From Streptomyces platensis (GTDB taxonomy: Bacteria; Actinomycetota; Actinomycetes; Streptomycetales; Streptomycetaceae): 64,000 bases of DNA. This document shows positions 25,264 through 32,019 of the stretch, one piece after another. The stretch spans positions 5,766,001 through 5,830,000 of the forward strand of contig NZ_CP023691.1 in assembly GCF_008704855.1 (NCBI RefSeq). The letters run 5' to 3'. The position numbers were made by a program, and so were the translations under genes. Within the stretch, counting starts at the first letter, position 1, and every line of letters begins with the position of its first letter. The notes below the pieces were generated by a model. The model saw only the letters and a program-made list of their open reading frames with translations, did no database searches and was not told the DNA's origin.

Positions 25264-26199
25264 GTGACCACCTGGACCGACCACAGCGCCGACCGTCCGA
25301 TCACCTTCAGCGCACCGAGCGGAATCGACCGCTCCGCCCATCACCGCCTCGACGAGGCCTGGCTGGCGGCGGCCTGGAGCCACCCGACGACGCGCGTCTT
25401 CGTGGTGTCCGGCGGCCAGGCGCTGATCGACGACACCCCCGACGGCCGTACCGAGCTGATCATGACGCCGTCCTTCGAGGCGCCGCTGACCGAGGCCCAC
25501 CGCTACTACCTCGGCACCGACGACGACGGCGTCAGCTACTTCGCCCTCCAGAAGGACTCACTGCCCGGCCGCATGGACCAGTCCGCGCGCCCGGCGGGCC
25601 TGCGCGAGGCCGGCCTGCTGCTGTCGCCCCGCGACGCCGGCCTCCTCGTGCACGCCGTCGCCCTCGAAAACTGGCAGCGGCTGCACCGCTTCTGCTCCCG
25701 CTGCGGCGAACGCACCGTCATCGCCGCCGCCGGCCACATCCGCCGCTGCCCGGCCTGCGGCGCCGAGCACTACCCGCGCACCGACCCGGCCGTGATCATG
25801 CTCGTCACCGACGAGGAGGACCGCGCACTCCTGGGCCGCCAGGTCCACTGGCCCGAGGGCCGCTTCTCCACCCTTGCGGGCTTCGTCGAGCCGGGCGAGT
25901 CCATCGAGCAGTCGGTGGCCCGCGAGGTCTTCGAGGAGGCCGGCGTCGTCGTCGGCGAGGTCGAATACATCGCCAGCCAGCCCTGGCCCTTCCCCTCCAG
26001 CCTGATGCTGGGCTTCATGGCCCGCGCCACCTCCGCCGAGATCCAGGTCGACGGCGAGGAAATCGAAGAGGCCCGCTGGTTCTCCCGCGAGGACCTCCGC
26101 ACCGCCTTCGAATCCGGCGAGGTCCTCCCGCCCTACGGCATCTCGATCGCCGCCCGCCTGATCGAGCTCTGGTACGGCAAGCCCCTGCCGAAGCCGTGA
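25264..26199 (+). CDS. nudC: NAD(+)/NADH pyrophosphatase and RNA decapping enzyme NudC
   Basis: The 311-residue protein has an N-terminal NudC domain, a four-cysteine zinc ribbon (CSRCGE ... CPACGA), and the Nudix box GFVEPGESIEQSVAREVFEEAGV. The NudC signature SQPWPFP follows. The enzyme hydrolyses NADH to NMNH and AMP and removes NAD caps from RNA. GTG at 25264 is preceded by AGGGGGAGTTGGAACACCA. Rv3199c occupies the same place in mycobacteria between adnB and mycoredoxin/uvrD2. The protein appears complete. Confidence 0.97.
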   Translation: MTTWTDHSADRPITFSAPSGIDRSAHHRLDEAWLAAAWSHPTTRVFVVSGGQALIDDTPDGRTELIMTPSFEAPLTEAHRYYLGTDDDGVSYFALQKDSLPGRMDQSARPAGLREAGLLLSPRDAGLLVHAVALENWQRLHRFCSRCGERTVIAAAGHIRRCPACGAEHYPRTDPAVIMLVTDEEDRALLGRQVHWPEGRFSTLAGFVEPGESIEQSVAREVFEEAGVVVGEVEYIASQPWPFPSSLMLGFMARATSAEIQVDGEEIEEARWFSREDLRTAFESGEVLPPYGISIAARLIELWYGKPLPKP

Positions 26200-26497
26200 G
26201 CGGGCCCGCGGCCGGTCCACGGGGCCGGCCGCGCCTGATGCGGGGATGCCGTGATGAGGGGATGCCCTGGTGTCCGGATGCGGCGGGGTCCTGGCGACCT
26301 GACAGCGGGCAGCCGAGCCGCGTCCGAGCCGCGCCGCGTCCGGGGCGCGTGGGTGAGCCGGTGCGGCCATGTCTGCCTGCGGCTCGATTTCGTCCGAGAA
26401 CCGCTCGACCCGTGTGATCGCTCCCGACCATGATGACCACGTCGTGATCATTGGTTGGCCGGGAGCGGGGCCCGAGGGCCGGAGCGGAGGCGTGGAC
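26200..26497 (+). other. Intergenic region with hairpin, short repeats and a large palindrome
   Basis: Directly after nudC, GCGGCCGG and CCGGCCGC form a terminator-like hairpin (about 26208-26233). Three GGATGC-containing repeats follow (about 26242-26285). At 26420-26466 an imperfect palindrome has outer arms GCTCCCG/CGGGAGC and inner arms TGATGAC/GTCGTGATCA, just before the M55 gene, where an operator would lie. No coding frame is convincing. Confidence 0.5.
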
Positions 26498-27331
26498 GTG
26501 CAGGTTTACATCAGCGCGGACATGGAAGGCGTCACCGGGCTGGTGGACGCCCATGACGTACAGCTGGGTGGGCACGACTACGAGCACGGTCGCGTCATGA
26601 TGACCGAGGACGTGAACGCGGCCATACGCGGAGCGCTCTCGGCCGGTGCGACCAGGGTGCTGGTCAACGACGCACACAGTGCCATGCGGAACCTGCTCGC
26701 GGATCAGCTGCACCCCGAGGCCGAGCTGGTCAGAGGCAAGCCCAAGCGGATGGGGATGCTCGAAGGGCTGGACGGCGCCTTCGACGCGGTGATGTGCATC
26801 GGGTACCACGCGCGTGCCGGCGCTCTCGGCGTGCTCAGCCACAGCTACATGGGCCACGAGATCGAAGACATGTGGCTGGACGACCGCCCCATGGGCGAGA
26901 TCGGGTTCGCGCAGGCCACCGCCGCCGCGATGGGAGTGCCCGTGGTCACGCTTTCCGGCGACGACGCGGCGTGTGACGAGATGAACGCCTGGGATGCCCG
27001 GGTCGTCACGGCCCCGGTGAAATACGCCCGGGACCGGTTCAGCGCCCGACTGCGGCCCGCGACGGAAGCCCGTAAGGCGATCGAGGAGGCTGCCGCCGAG
27101 GGTGCGCGCCGTGCTTCCCGGCTCCGGCCGCCCTTCACGGAAGCCCCCTCAACCCTGGCGGTCCGCTGGCAATCGGCCACCGTGGCCGCTCAGCTCGAAG
27201 TGATCCCCGGGGTCACGCTGAGAGACTCACGCACCGCCGAGGTGACGGAGGCCGTACCGCAGCTCTTCCGGCTCTTCGGCCTCTTCATGAGGGTGGCAGC
27301 GTCGCTCACCGACCAGCGGCCGTATTGCTGA
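26498..27331 (+). CDS. M55 family D-aminopeptidase (DppA-like)
   Basis: The 277-residue protein begins VQVYISADMEGVTG, which holds the Asp and Glu zinc ligands of DppA. Further ligands are visible in NDAHS (His), GYHARAG (His) and GEIGF (Glu). DppA-type enzymes are self-compartmentalising decamers that cleave D-amino-acid peptides such as D-Ala-D-Ala. The GTG at 26498 lies 7 bases after GGAGCGGAGG; a GTG at 26492 is too close. No dipeptide transporter accompanies it, and it interrupts the nudC-mrx1-uvrD2 order known from mycobacteria, so it looks like an accessory insertion. Role in peptidoglycan D-peptide use is inferred. Confidence 0.9.
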   Translation: MQVYISADMEGVTGLVDAHDVQLGGHDYEHGRVMMTEDVNAAIRGALSAGATRVLVNDAHSAMRNLLADQLHPEAELVRGKPKRMGMLEGLDGAFDAVMCIGYHARAGALGVLSHSYMGHEIEDMWLDDRPMGEIGFAQATAAAMGVPVVTLSGDDAACDEMNAWDARVVTAPVKYARDRFSARLRPATEARKAIEEAAAEGARRASRLRPPFTEAPSTLAVRWQSATVAAQLEVIPGVTLRDSRTAEVTEAVPQLFRLFGLFMRVAASLTDQRPYC

Positions 27332-27351
27332 TCGGCCGAGAGCAAGGCTAG

Positions 27352-27380
27352 GCCCTCGCCGAAGAACGTCGGACGAGGGC
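27352..27380. terminator. Terminator between convergent M55 and mycoredoxin genes
   Basis: GCCCTCG-CCGA (27352-27362) pairs with TCGG-A-CGAGGGC (27369-27380), with one bulged A and a 6-nt loop. Confidence 0.7.
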
Positions 27381-27395
27381 TGCGTCCTCTGCGGA

Positions 27396-27653
27396 TCAGA
27401 CGCCGAGCGCCTGCTTCACCTGGGCAAGGCTCGGGTTGGTCATGACGACCTCGGCGTCTCCCTGGGTGGGGACCACCCGAACCGTGGGCACCGTCTGGTT
27501 GCCGCCGTTCGCCTTCTCCACGAACGCCGCGGACTCCGGGTCGTGCTCGATGTTGATCTCGGTGTAGGCGATGCCCTCGCGGTCCATCTGGCCCTTCAGC
27601 CGACGGCAGTAGCCACACCAGGTCGTGCTGTACATCGTCACAGTGCCCGCCAT
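27396..27653 (-). CDS. mrx1: Mycoredoxin (glutaredoxin-like)
   Basis: The 85-residue thioredoxin-fold protein has the active site TTWCGYC (Cys13 and Cys16 region) and the cis-Pro motif TVPTV. Mycoredoxin-1 (Rv3198A) reduces mycothiol mixed disulfides on proteins using mycothiol, the thiol buffer of actinomycetes. GAAGGAGCGCAGGACGC precedes the ATG. A perfect sigma-R promoter lies about 70-100 bases upstream on the same strand, so induction by thiol oxidation is expected. In mycobacteria the gene also adjoins uvrD2 and nudC. Confidence 0.95.
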   Translation of the reverse strand: MAGTVTMYSTTWCGYCRRLKGQMDREGIAYTEINIEHDPESAAFVEKANGGNQTVPTVRVVPTQGDAEVVMTNPSLAQVKQALGV

Positions 27654-27725
27654 GCGTCCTGCGCTCCTTCACTAAGTCTTGATCCAATACCACCCGCATC
27701 CGTACCTGACGCGGCCAAGCAACTC

Positions 27726-27752
27726 AACGCACATCCCCCCTCAGCCATTCCC
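27726..27752 (-). promoter_or_regulatory. Sigma-R promoter of the mycoredoxin gene
   Basis: On the minus strand, GGGAAT (27752-27747), exactly 18 bases, then GTTG (27728-27725) is a perfect match to the sigma-R consensus. The start of transcription would be near 27719, 66 bases before the ATG. Confidence 0.85.
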
Positions 27753-28142
27753 GGCCACCGGAACGGCGTCGGGAAGGGCCTTGGGAACGGTCTTGGGGAG
27801 GGGCTCCGGAACGGCCTTGCCCCCGCCTCGCCCTACCCGCGTCGCCCCCCCCGGGGGGCACGCCCCCACCCCTCCCCACCCCAACCCCCACCGACCAAAG
27901 CCGCCCCGCAAAGCTGCCCGCAGCCCAGCCCAGCCCAGCCCAGCCCAGCCCTGCCCCGCACCACATCCACGAGCCCCGCTCGCCCGCCCTCGCCCGGTAC
28001 CTCCGCCCGCCGCCTCCGACCGCTGAGACCAGCAAAGCACCCGCCGGCGCCCCGCACCCTCCGCTGTCCACAGTGGCCCGGCCCCGTACGACCGGTTCCC
28101 GCGGGCTGTGGACAGCTGTCCCGGGCGTCCCGGCGGACCTGG
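27753..28142 (+). other. GC-rich spacer between mrx1 and uvrD2
   Basis: No gene is seen. The stretch holds repeated GGAACGG(C/T)(C/G)TTG-like words (about 27759-27817) and six exact tandem copies of CAGCC (27921-27950). The reading frame joined to uvrD2 through it is Pro-rich and not conserved-looking. Confidence 0.55.
27921..27950 (+). repeat. Tandem pentamer (CAGCC)x6
   Basis: Six exact head-to-tail copies; a simple repeat prone to slippage, in non-coding DNA. Confidence 0.9.
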
Positions 28143-28148
28143 CAGCAT
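28143..28148 (+). promoter_or_regulatory. -10 box of leaderless uvrD2 promoter
   Basis: CAGCAT, six bases, then GTG at 28155, with no ribosome site between. Confidence 0.45.
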
Positions 28149-28154
28149 GGCGGG

Positions 28155-30383
28155 GTGACAGCAGCAACGGACTCCTCTCTTTTCCCGCAGGTGCCTGACT
28201 CGGCCGACGGGGTGCTCGACGGGCTCGACCCCGAGCAGCGCGAGGTCGCGACGGCGCTGAACGGTCCGGTGTGTGTGCTGGCCGGTGCCGGCACGGGCAA
28301 GACCCGCGCGATCACCCACCGGATCGCGTACGGGGTGCGGGCCGGGATTCTCCAGCCCGCGAGTGTGCTCGCCGTCACGTTCACGGCCCGCGCGGCCGGC
28401 GAGATGCGCGGCCGGCTGCGTCAGCTCGGTGCGGGCGGGGTCCAGGCCAGGACGTTCCACTCCGCGGCGCTGCGGCAGCTCCAGTTCTTCTGGCCGAAAG
28501 CCGTCGGTGGGGAGGTCCCGCGGCTGCTGGAGCGCAAGATCCAGCTCGTCGCCGAGGCCGCCGCCCGCTGCCGCATCCGGCTCGACCGCAATGAGCTGCG
28601 CGATGTCACGGCGGAGATCGAGTGGTCCAAGGTCACCCAGACCGTTCCGGCCGACTATCCGGCGGCGGTCGCCAAGGCCGGCCGGGAGGCCCCGCGCGAC
28701 CCGGCCGAGGTCGGGCAGATCTACGGCACGTACGAGCAGCTCAAGCGCGACCGGGGCACCATCGACTTCGAGGACGTGCTGCTGCTCACGGTCGGTGTCC
28801 TACAGGACCGGCACGACATCGCGGAGCAAGTCCGTACGCAGTATCAGCACTTCGTCGTCGACGAGTACCAGGACGTCAGCCCGCTCCAGCAGCGGCTGCT
28901 GGATCTGTGGCTGGGGGACCGTGACAACCTCTGCGTGGTCGGCGACGCCAGCCAGACGATCTACAGCTTCACCGGCGCCACCCCCGACCACCTCCTCAAC
29001 TTCCGCACCCGCCATCCGAACGCGACGGTCGTCAAGCTCGTCCGCGACTACCGCTCCAGCCCCCAGGTCGTGCACCTCGCCAACGGCCTGCTCTCCCAGG
29101 CCCGGGGGCGGGCCGCCGAGCACCGCCTGGAGCTGATCTCGCAGCGGGACGCGGGCCCCGAGCCCGTCTACACGGAGTACGCCGACGAGCCCGCCGAGGC
29201 CGAGGGCACCGCCCGCCGGATCCGCGACCTGATCGCTTCCGGGGTGTCGGCGGGGGAGATCGCCGTCCTCTTCCGCATCAACGCCCAGTCCGAGGTCTAT
29301 GAGCAGGCGCTGGCCGATGCCGGGGTGCCGTATCAGCTGCGGGGCGCCGAGCGGTTCTTCGAACGGCCGGAGGTGCGCGAGGCGGGCGTCAAACTGCGGG
29401 GCGCCGCCCGCTTCGGGGGCAACGACGCGCTGCTCGACGACGCGCTGGACCTGCCGTCCGAGGTGCGGGCGGTGCTCAGTGACATGGGCTGGACCAGCCG
29501 GCCCCCGGCCGGTTCCGGGGCGGTGCGGGACCGCTGGGAGTCCCTGGCCGCTCTGGTGCGGCTCGCCGAGGACTTCGCCCGGGCCCGGCCCACAGCCACC
29601 CTCGCCGACCTCGTCGCCGAACTGGACGAGCGGGCCAACGCGCAGCACGCCCCGACGGTCGAAGGCGTGACCCTCGCGTCCCTGCACGCCGCCAAGGGCC
29701 TGGAGTGGGAAGCCGTCTTCCTGGTCGGTCTCACCGAAGGCATGATGCCGATCACCTACGCCAAGACCGACGAGCAGATAGAGGAGGAGCGCCGGCTCCT
29801 GTATGTCGGCGTGACCCGCGCCCGCCTCCATCTGGGGCTGTCCTGGTCGCTGGCGCGCTCGCCGGGCGGGCGGGCCTCCCGCCGTCCCAGCCGGTTCCTG
29901 AGCGGCCTGCGGCCGGGCTCCGGGGCGGTGGCGGGCCGCCGCACACCGGGCGCGGTCTCAGGGGGCGTCGAGCGCGGCGACGGGACGGCGCCGGTGGCTC
30001 GGCGCACCAAGCACCGCAGCCCGGCACGCTGCCGGGTCTGCAACAGGACACTCACGGACCCGGGTGAGATGAAGCTGATGCGGTGTGAGGACTGCCCTTC
30101 GGAGCTGGACGAGGCACTCTACGAGCGGCTGACCGACTGGCGGGCCGAGCAGGCCGCGCGCTCCCGGCAGCCCGCGTACTGCATCTTCACCGACAAGACA
30201 CTGATGGCGATCGCGGAGGCCGTTCCGGGAACCGAAGCGGAGCTTGCGGTCATCTCAGGAGTGGGGCGGCGGAAGTTCGACCGCTACGGCAGTGAGGTGC
30301 TGGCGATCTGTGCCGGCGAGGAGCTCGTGGGGGTCTCTGAGGAGGGGCCCGAAGGCGCCGCGGAAAACTCGTCGAAAAAATAG
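28155..30383 (+). CDS. uvrD2: DNA helicase UvrD2 with tetracysteine and HRDC domain
   Basis: The 742-residue SF1A helicase has Walker A LAGAGTGKT (42-50), DEYQDVS (about 235), GDASQTIYSFTGA and a motif VI GVTRARLHL. After the motor comes a tetracysteine module, Cys626/Cys629 and Cys644/Cys647, then an HRDC domain (about 675-722). This layout is that of mycobacterial UvrD2 (Rv3198c), an essential 3'-5' helicase. GTG at 28155 (VTAATDSSLFPQVPDSADGVLDGL) is the family start. Its last codons, Lys-Lys-stop in AAAAAATAG, form the A-rich part of the downstream wblC promoter. Confidence 0.95.
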   Translation: MTAATDSSLFPQVPDSADGVLDGLDPEQREVATALNGPVCVLAGAGTGKTRAITHRIAYGVRAGILQPASVLAVTFTARAAGEMRGRLRQLGAGGVQARTFHSAALRQLQFFWPKAVGGEVPRLLERKIQLVAEAAARCRIRLDRNELRDVTAEIEWSKVTQTVPADYPAAVAKAGREAPRDPAEVGQIYGTYEQLKRDRGTIDFEDVLLLTVGVLQDRHDIAEQVRTQYQHFVVDEYQDVSPLQQRLLDLWLGDRDNLCVVGDASQTIYSFTGATPDHLLNFRTRHPNATVVKLVRDYRSSPQVVHLANGLLSQARGRAAEHRLELISQRDAGPEPVYTEYADEPAEAEGTARRIRDLIASGVSAGEIAVLFRINAQSEVYEQALADAGVPYQLRGAERFFERPEVREAGVKLRGAARFGGNDALLDDALDLPSEVRAVLSDMGWTSRPPAGSGAVRDRWESLAALVRLAEDFARARPTATLADLVAELDERANAQHAPTVEGVTLASLHAAKGLEWEAVFLVGLTEGMMPITYAKTDEQIEEERRLLYVGVTRARLHLGLSWSLARSPGGRASRRPSRFLSGLRPGSGAVAGRRTPGAVSGGVERGDGTAPVARRTKHRSPARCRVCNRTLTDPGEMKLMRCEDCPSELDEALYERLTDWRAEQAARSRQPAYCIFTDKTLMAIAEAVPGTEAELAVISGVGRRKFDRYGSEVLAICAGEELVGVSEEGPEGAAENSSKK

Positions 30384-30414
30384 TTTGCGCCCGCGGAGCA
30401 CCGCCCCATAGCCT
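30375..30414 (+). promoter_or_regulatory. WhiB7-type autoregulatory promoter of wblC
   Basis: AAAAAATAG (30375-30383), then TTGCGC (30385-30390), an 18-base spacer and TAGCCT (30409-30414). WhiB7 proteins activate promoters with an A/T-rich patch immediately upstream of the -35, and whiB7 genes are autoactivated. The A-rich patch coincides with the stop of uvrD2. The transcript would start near 30421, leaving a leader of about 550 nt. Confidence 0.8.
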
Positions 30415-30528
30415 TCAGAAGCAACGGAGACAACGGTTTCTTTCCGAGATCCGATGGATCCGTGCTGTACTTGAACACCCTGGAACGGGATTCCCGGTCC
30501 ACCGAGACGCCGAGAGGAGGCGAGACCA

Positions 30529-30855
30529 GTGATCAGCATCATCGAGACCAACAAAATGACCGATCTCTCGGTCGTCGCCCCCTGCACGCTCGACTCCTCG
30601 CTCCCTGGCACCGGTCTGTCCGGCTTCGGCCGCCTGTCCGGTACCGAGGTCGCGCGCCCCGAGTCCCTCATTGTGCTGCCGCGCAGTGAGCGCACCGCGC
30701 GACCGACCGAGGCACCTGCGGCCGCAGTAGTGGCGGCATCGGCGAATGCCTTTGCCTTCGCGGCAGCCAACGGTGCCGAATCCCGGCAGCAGTACCAGAC
30801 GAAGCATGAAATGTGGGCCTACCGCGGCCTCGAACCCTGGAGAGATCCAGCCTGA
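30529..30855 (+). CDS. Upstream ORF (leader peptide) of wblC
   Basis: A 108-codon frame starts at GTG 30529, exactly 8 bases after GAGAGGAGG, the strongest ribosome site in this region. It begins MISIIETNKMTDLS and contains an Ala/Val-rich stretch (about 62-80); the last codons read WAYRGLEPWRDPA. Its stop (30853-30855) lies in the first hairpin of the leader, 27 bases before the terminator. Upstream ORFs sense slowed ribosomes for whiB7-type genes; the peptide itself need not act. Translation is likely; whether the full 108 codons or an internal start is used is unknown. Confidence 0.8.
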   Translation: MISIIETNKMTDLSVVAPCTLDSSLPGTGLSGFGRLSGTEVARPESLIVLPRSERTARPTEAPAAAVVAASANAFAFAAANGAESRQQYQTKHEMWAYRGLEPWRDPA

Positions 30856-30923
30856 TCGGCACGATCAGGTCGGCACCTTCCAGGGCCGCGGAACCCACAC
30901 CGGGATCCGCGGCCCTTTTGTTT
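30822..30923 (+). promoter_or_regulatory. Attenuator of wblC: antiterminator arm, stop-codon hairpin, terminator
   Basis: Terminator: GGGCCGCGGA (30883-30892) pairs perfectly with TCCGCGGCCC (30906-30915), followed by TTTTGTTT (30916-30923). Before it, CCTGATC (30851-30857) and GATCAGG (30863-30869) form a hairpin over the leader-ORF stop. CCGCGGCC (30822-30829), inside the last codons of the leader ORF, can instead pair over 8 bp with GGCCGCGG (30884-30891) and so break the terminator. This is the geometry of translation-controlled attenuation, described for whiB7-type genes under ribosome-targeting antibiotics. Confidence 0.85.
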
Positions 30924-30973
30924 GCCCAAGCGCCCGCCACCAGCCGGGCCGAACAGACGAGGAACACACCACC

Positions 30974-31327
30974 GTGCAACTCCAGACGCACACCCCGTCC
31001 GTAGCAACCGACCTGATCCCTCCGCCCGACCCCCAGGAGAACTCCTTGCTGCCCCTCACCGAGCTCGACGACGAGATCGACCGCCTCGGCGCTGCCGTTC
31101 CGTGCCGGACCTACGACCCGGAGGTCTTCTTCGCCGAGTCCCCGGCCGACGTCGAGTACGCCAAGGCGCTGTGCCAGACCTGCCCCGTCCGCGAGGCCTG
31201 CCTTGCCGGTGCCAAGGACCGCCGTGAGCCGTGGGGCGTCTGGGGCGGCGAGCTCTTCGTCCAGGGCGTTGTCGTGCCGCGGAAGCGGCCGCGTGGCCGT
31301 CCGCGCAAGAACCCGGTCGCGGCATGA
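30974..31327 (+). CDS. wblC: WhiB-family antibiotic-response regulator WblC (WhiB7)
   Basis: The 117-residue protein has the four iron-sulfur cysteines Cys44, Cys67, Cys70 and Cys76, the WhiB turn EPWGVWGG (85-92) and the C-terminal AT-hook RGRPRK (107-112) that marks the WhiB7 subfamily. With the primary sigma factor it activates ribosome-protection, efflux and other resistance genes. The GTG at 30974 follows GACGAGGA by 10 bases; the longer frame to 30746 runs through the attenuator. A terminator precedes it, so expression requires read-through. It is downstream of uvrD2 as in mycobacteria (Rv3197A). A small gene overlaps its stop. Confidence 0.97.
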   Translation: MQLQTHTPSVATDLIPPPDPQENSLLPLTELDDEIDRLGAAVPCRTYDPEVFFAESPADVEYAKALCQTCPVREACLAGAKDRREPWGVWGGELFVQGVVVPRKRPRGRPRKNPVAA

Positions 31328-31641
31328 ACACCATCGGCACAGGAACGATCGATCGTCCCCTCACACGGGATCCCCAGAAGCAGGACCTCACGATGAACCC
31401 CACCTTCACCGACACACCCGTCCCCGTGAACACCGACGTGATCGAGTCGCGTCAGAACAGGAACCATGCCATGCAACTCATCCCAGAAGCCCTGGCTCGT
31501 GCCCATATGCACGAACGGCTGCGGGAGGCCGAATCGGAACGCAGGGCGCATCGGCTCGCGGCCGCGCGGCGTATGCAGCGGCGCGCCGAGCGCGCGTCGC
31601 TGCGTGCCCGTCGTGCGCTGGCCATGGCCGTGATGCAGTAA
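31324..31641 (+). CDS. Small basic hypothetical protein coupled to wblC
   Basis: The frame overlaps the wblC stop as ATGA, giving 105 residues. Shorter starts at 31393 (MNPTFTDT) or 31471 (MQLIPEALARAHMHERLREAE) are also possible. The last 56 residues form a highly charged Arg/Glu/Ala helix with regular spacing, probably a coiled coil or nucleic-acid-binding helix. I do not recognise a family. Its overlap suggests expression with wblC and thus induction by translation inhibitors. Confidence 0.6.
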   Translation: MNTIGTGTIDRPLTRDPQKQDLTMNPTFTDTPVPVNTDVIESRQNRNHAMQLIPEALARAHMHERLREAESERRAHRLAAARRMQRRAERASLRARRALAMAVMQ

Positions 31642-31666
31642 CGGCGGTGCGCTGATACCGCCACCT

Positions 31667-31696
31667 ACGGGGTCCGTCCGACAGGGCGGGCCCCGT
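31667..31696 (+). terminator. Hairpin after the wblC unit
   Basis: ACGGGG (31667-31672) pairs with CCCCGT (31691-31696), with an inner CCGTCC/GGGCGG stem and loop GACA. No T-tract follows. Confidence 0.5.
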
Positions 31697-31744
31697 GGTG
31701 CGTTATATCCCGCTTCCAGCGGTTGGCGGGGATATCGTCGGACG

Positions 31745-31942
31745 GTGGACCAGAAGACGCAGGAACAGGCGGAGTTGGCCGACGGGAACACGGTGTGCGC
31801 CGGCTGCGGTGCGGTGGCCGAGGGCACCCCGCCGACCTGGACCTGCTCCGTCGAGAACGGTGAACGCCGCTACTTCTGCGACGAGTGCGCGCGGGAGAAC
31901 CTCCGGGCCATCGAGGGACGCCTGGATTCGACCTGGTGGTGA
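31745..31942 (+). CDS. Small zinc-ribbon-like protein
   Basis: A 65-residue protein with five cysteines: Cys18 and Cys21 (CAGC), Cys34, and Cys45 and Cys48 (CDEC). The two CxxC pairs most likely bind zinc as in a treble-clef or ribbon. It begins at GTG 31745 and ends DSTWW. It lies on the plus strand between the wblC unit and the convergent ABC1 kinase gene. I know it only as a conserved-looking hypothetical; a nucleic-acid or protein contact role is a guess. Confidence 0.65.
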   Translation: MDQKTQEQAELADGNTVCAGCGAVAEGTPPTWTCSVENGERRYFCDECARENLRAIEGRLDSTWW

Positions 31943-32019
31943 GGCCCCTTGGCGCGGAGCCCCGGAGACCCGGGGCCGCCGTGCCCGCTCCGCCGGCGGA
32001 GCGGGCGGCCGGGGCGGGC

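Noticed and set aside
27921..27950. CRISPR-like repeat
   Set aside because: A simple pentamer repeat without spacers.
27543..28154. N-terminal extension of UvrD2 by 204 codons
   Set aside because: It would run through the mycoredoxin gene and the CAGCC repeat; the family starts at 28155.
30182..30197. TTGTCGGTG on the minus strand inside uvrD2
   Set aside because: No TAnnnT at the right distance and no gene downstream; shows that half of the PafBC motif occurs by chance.
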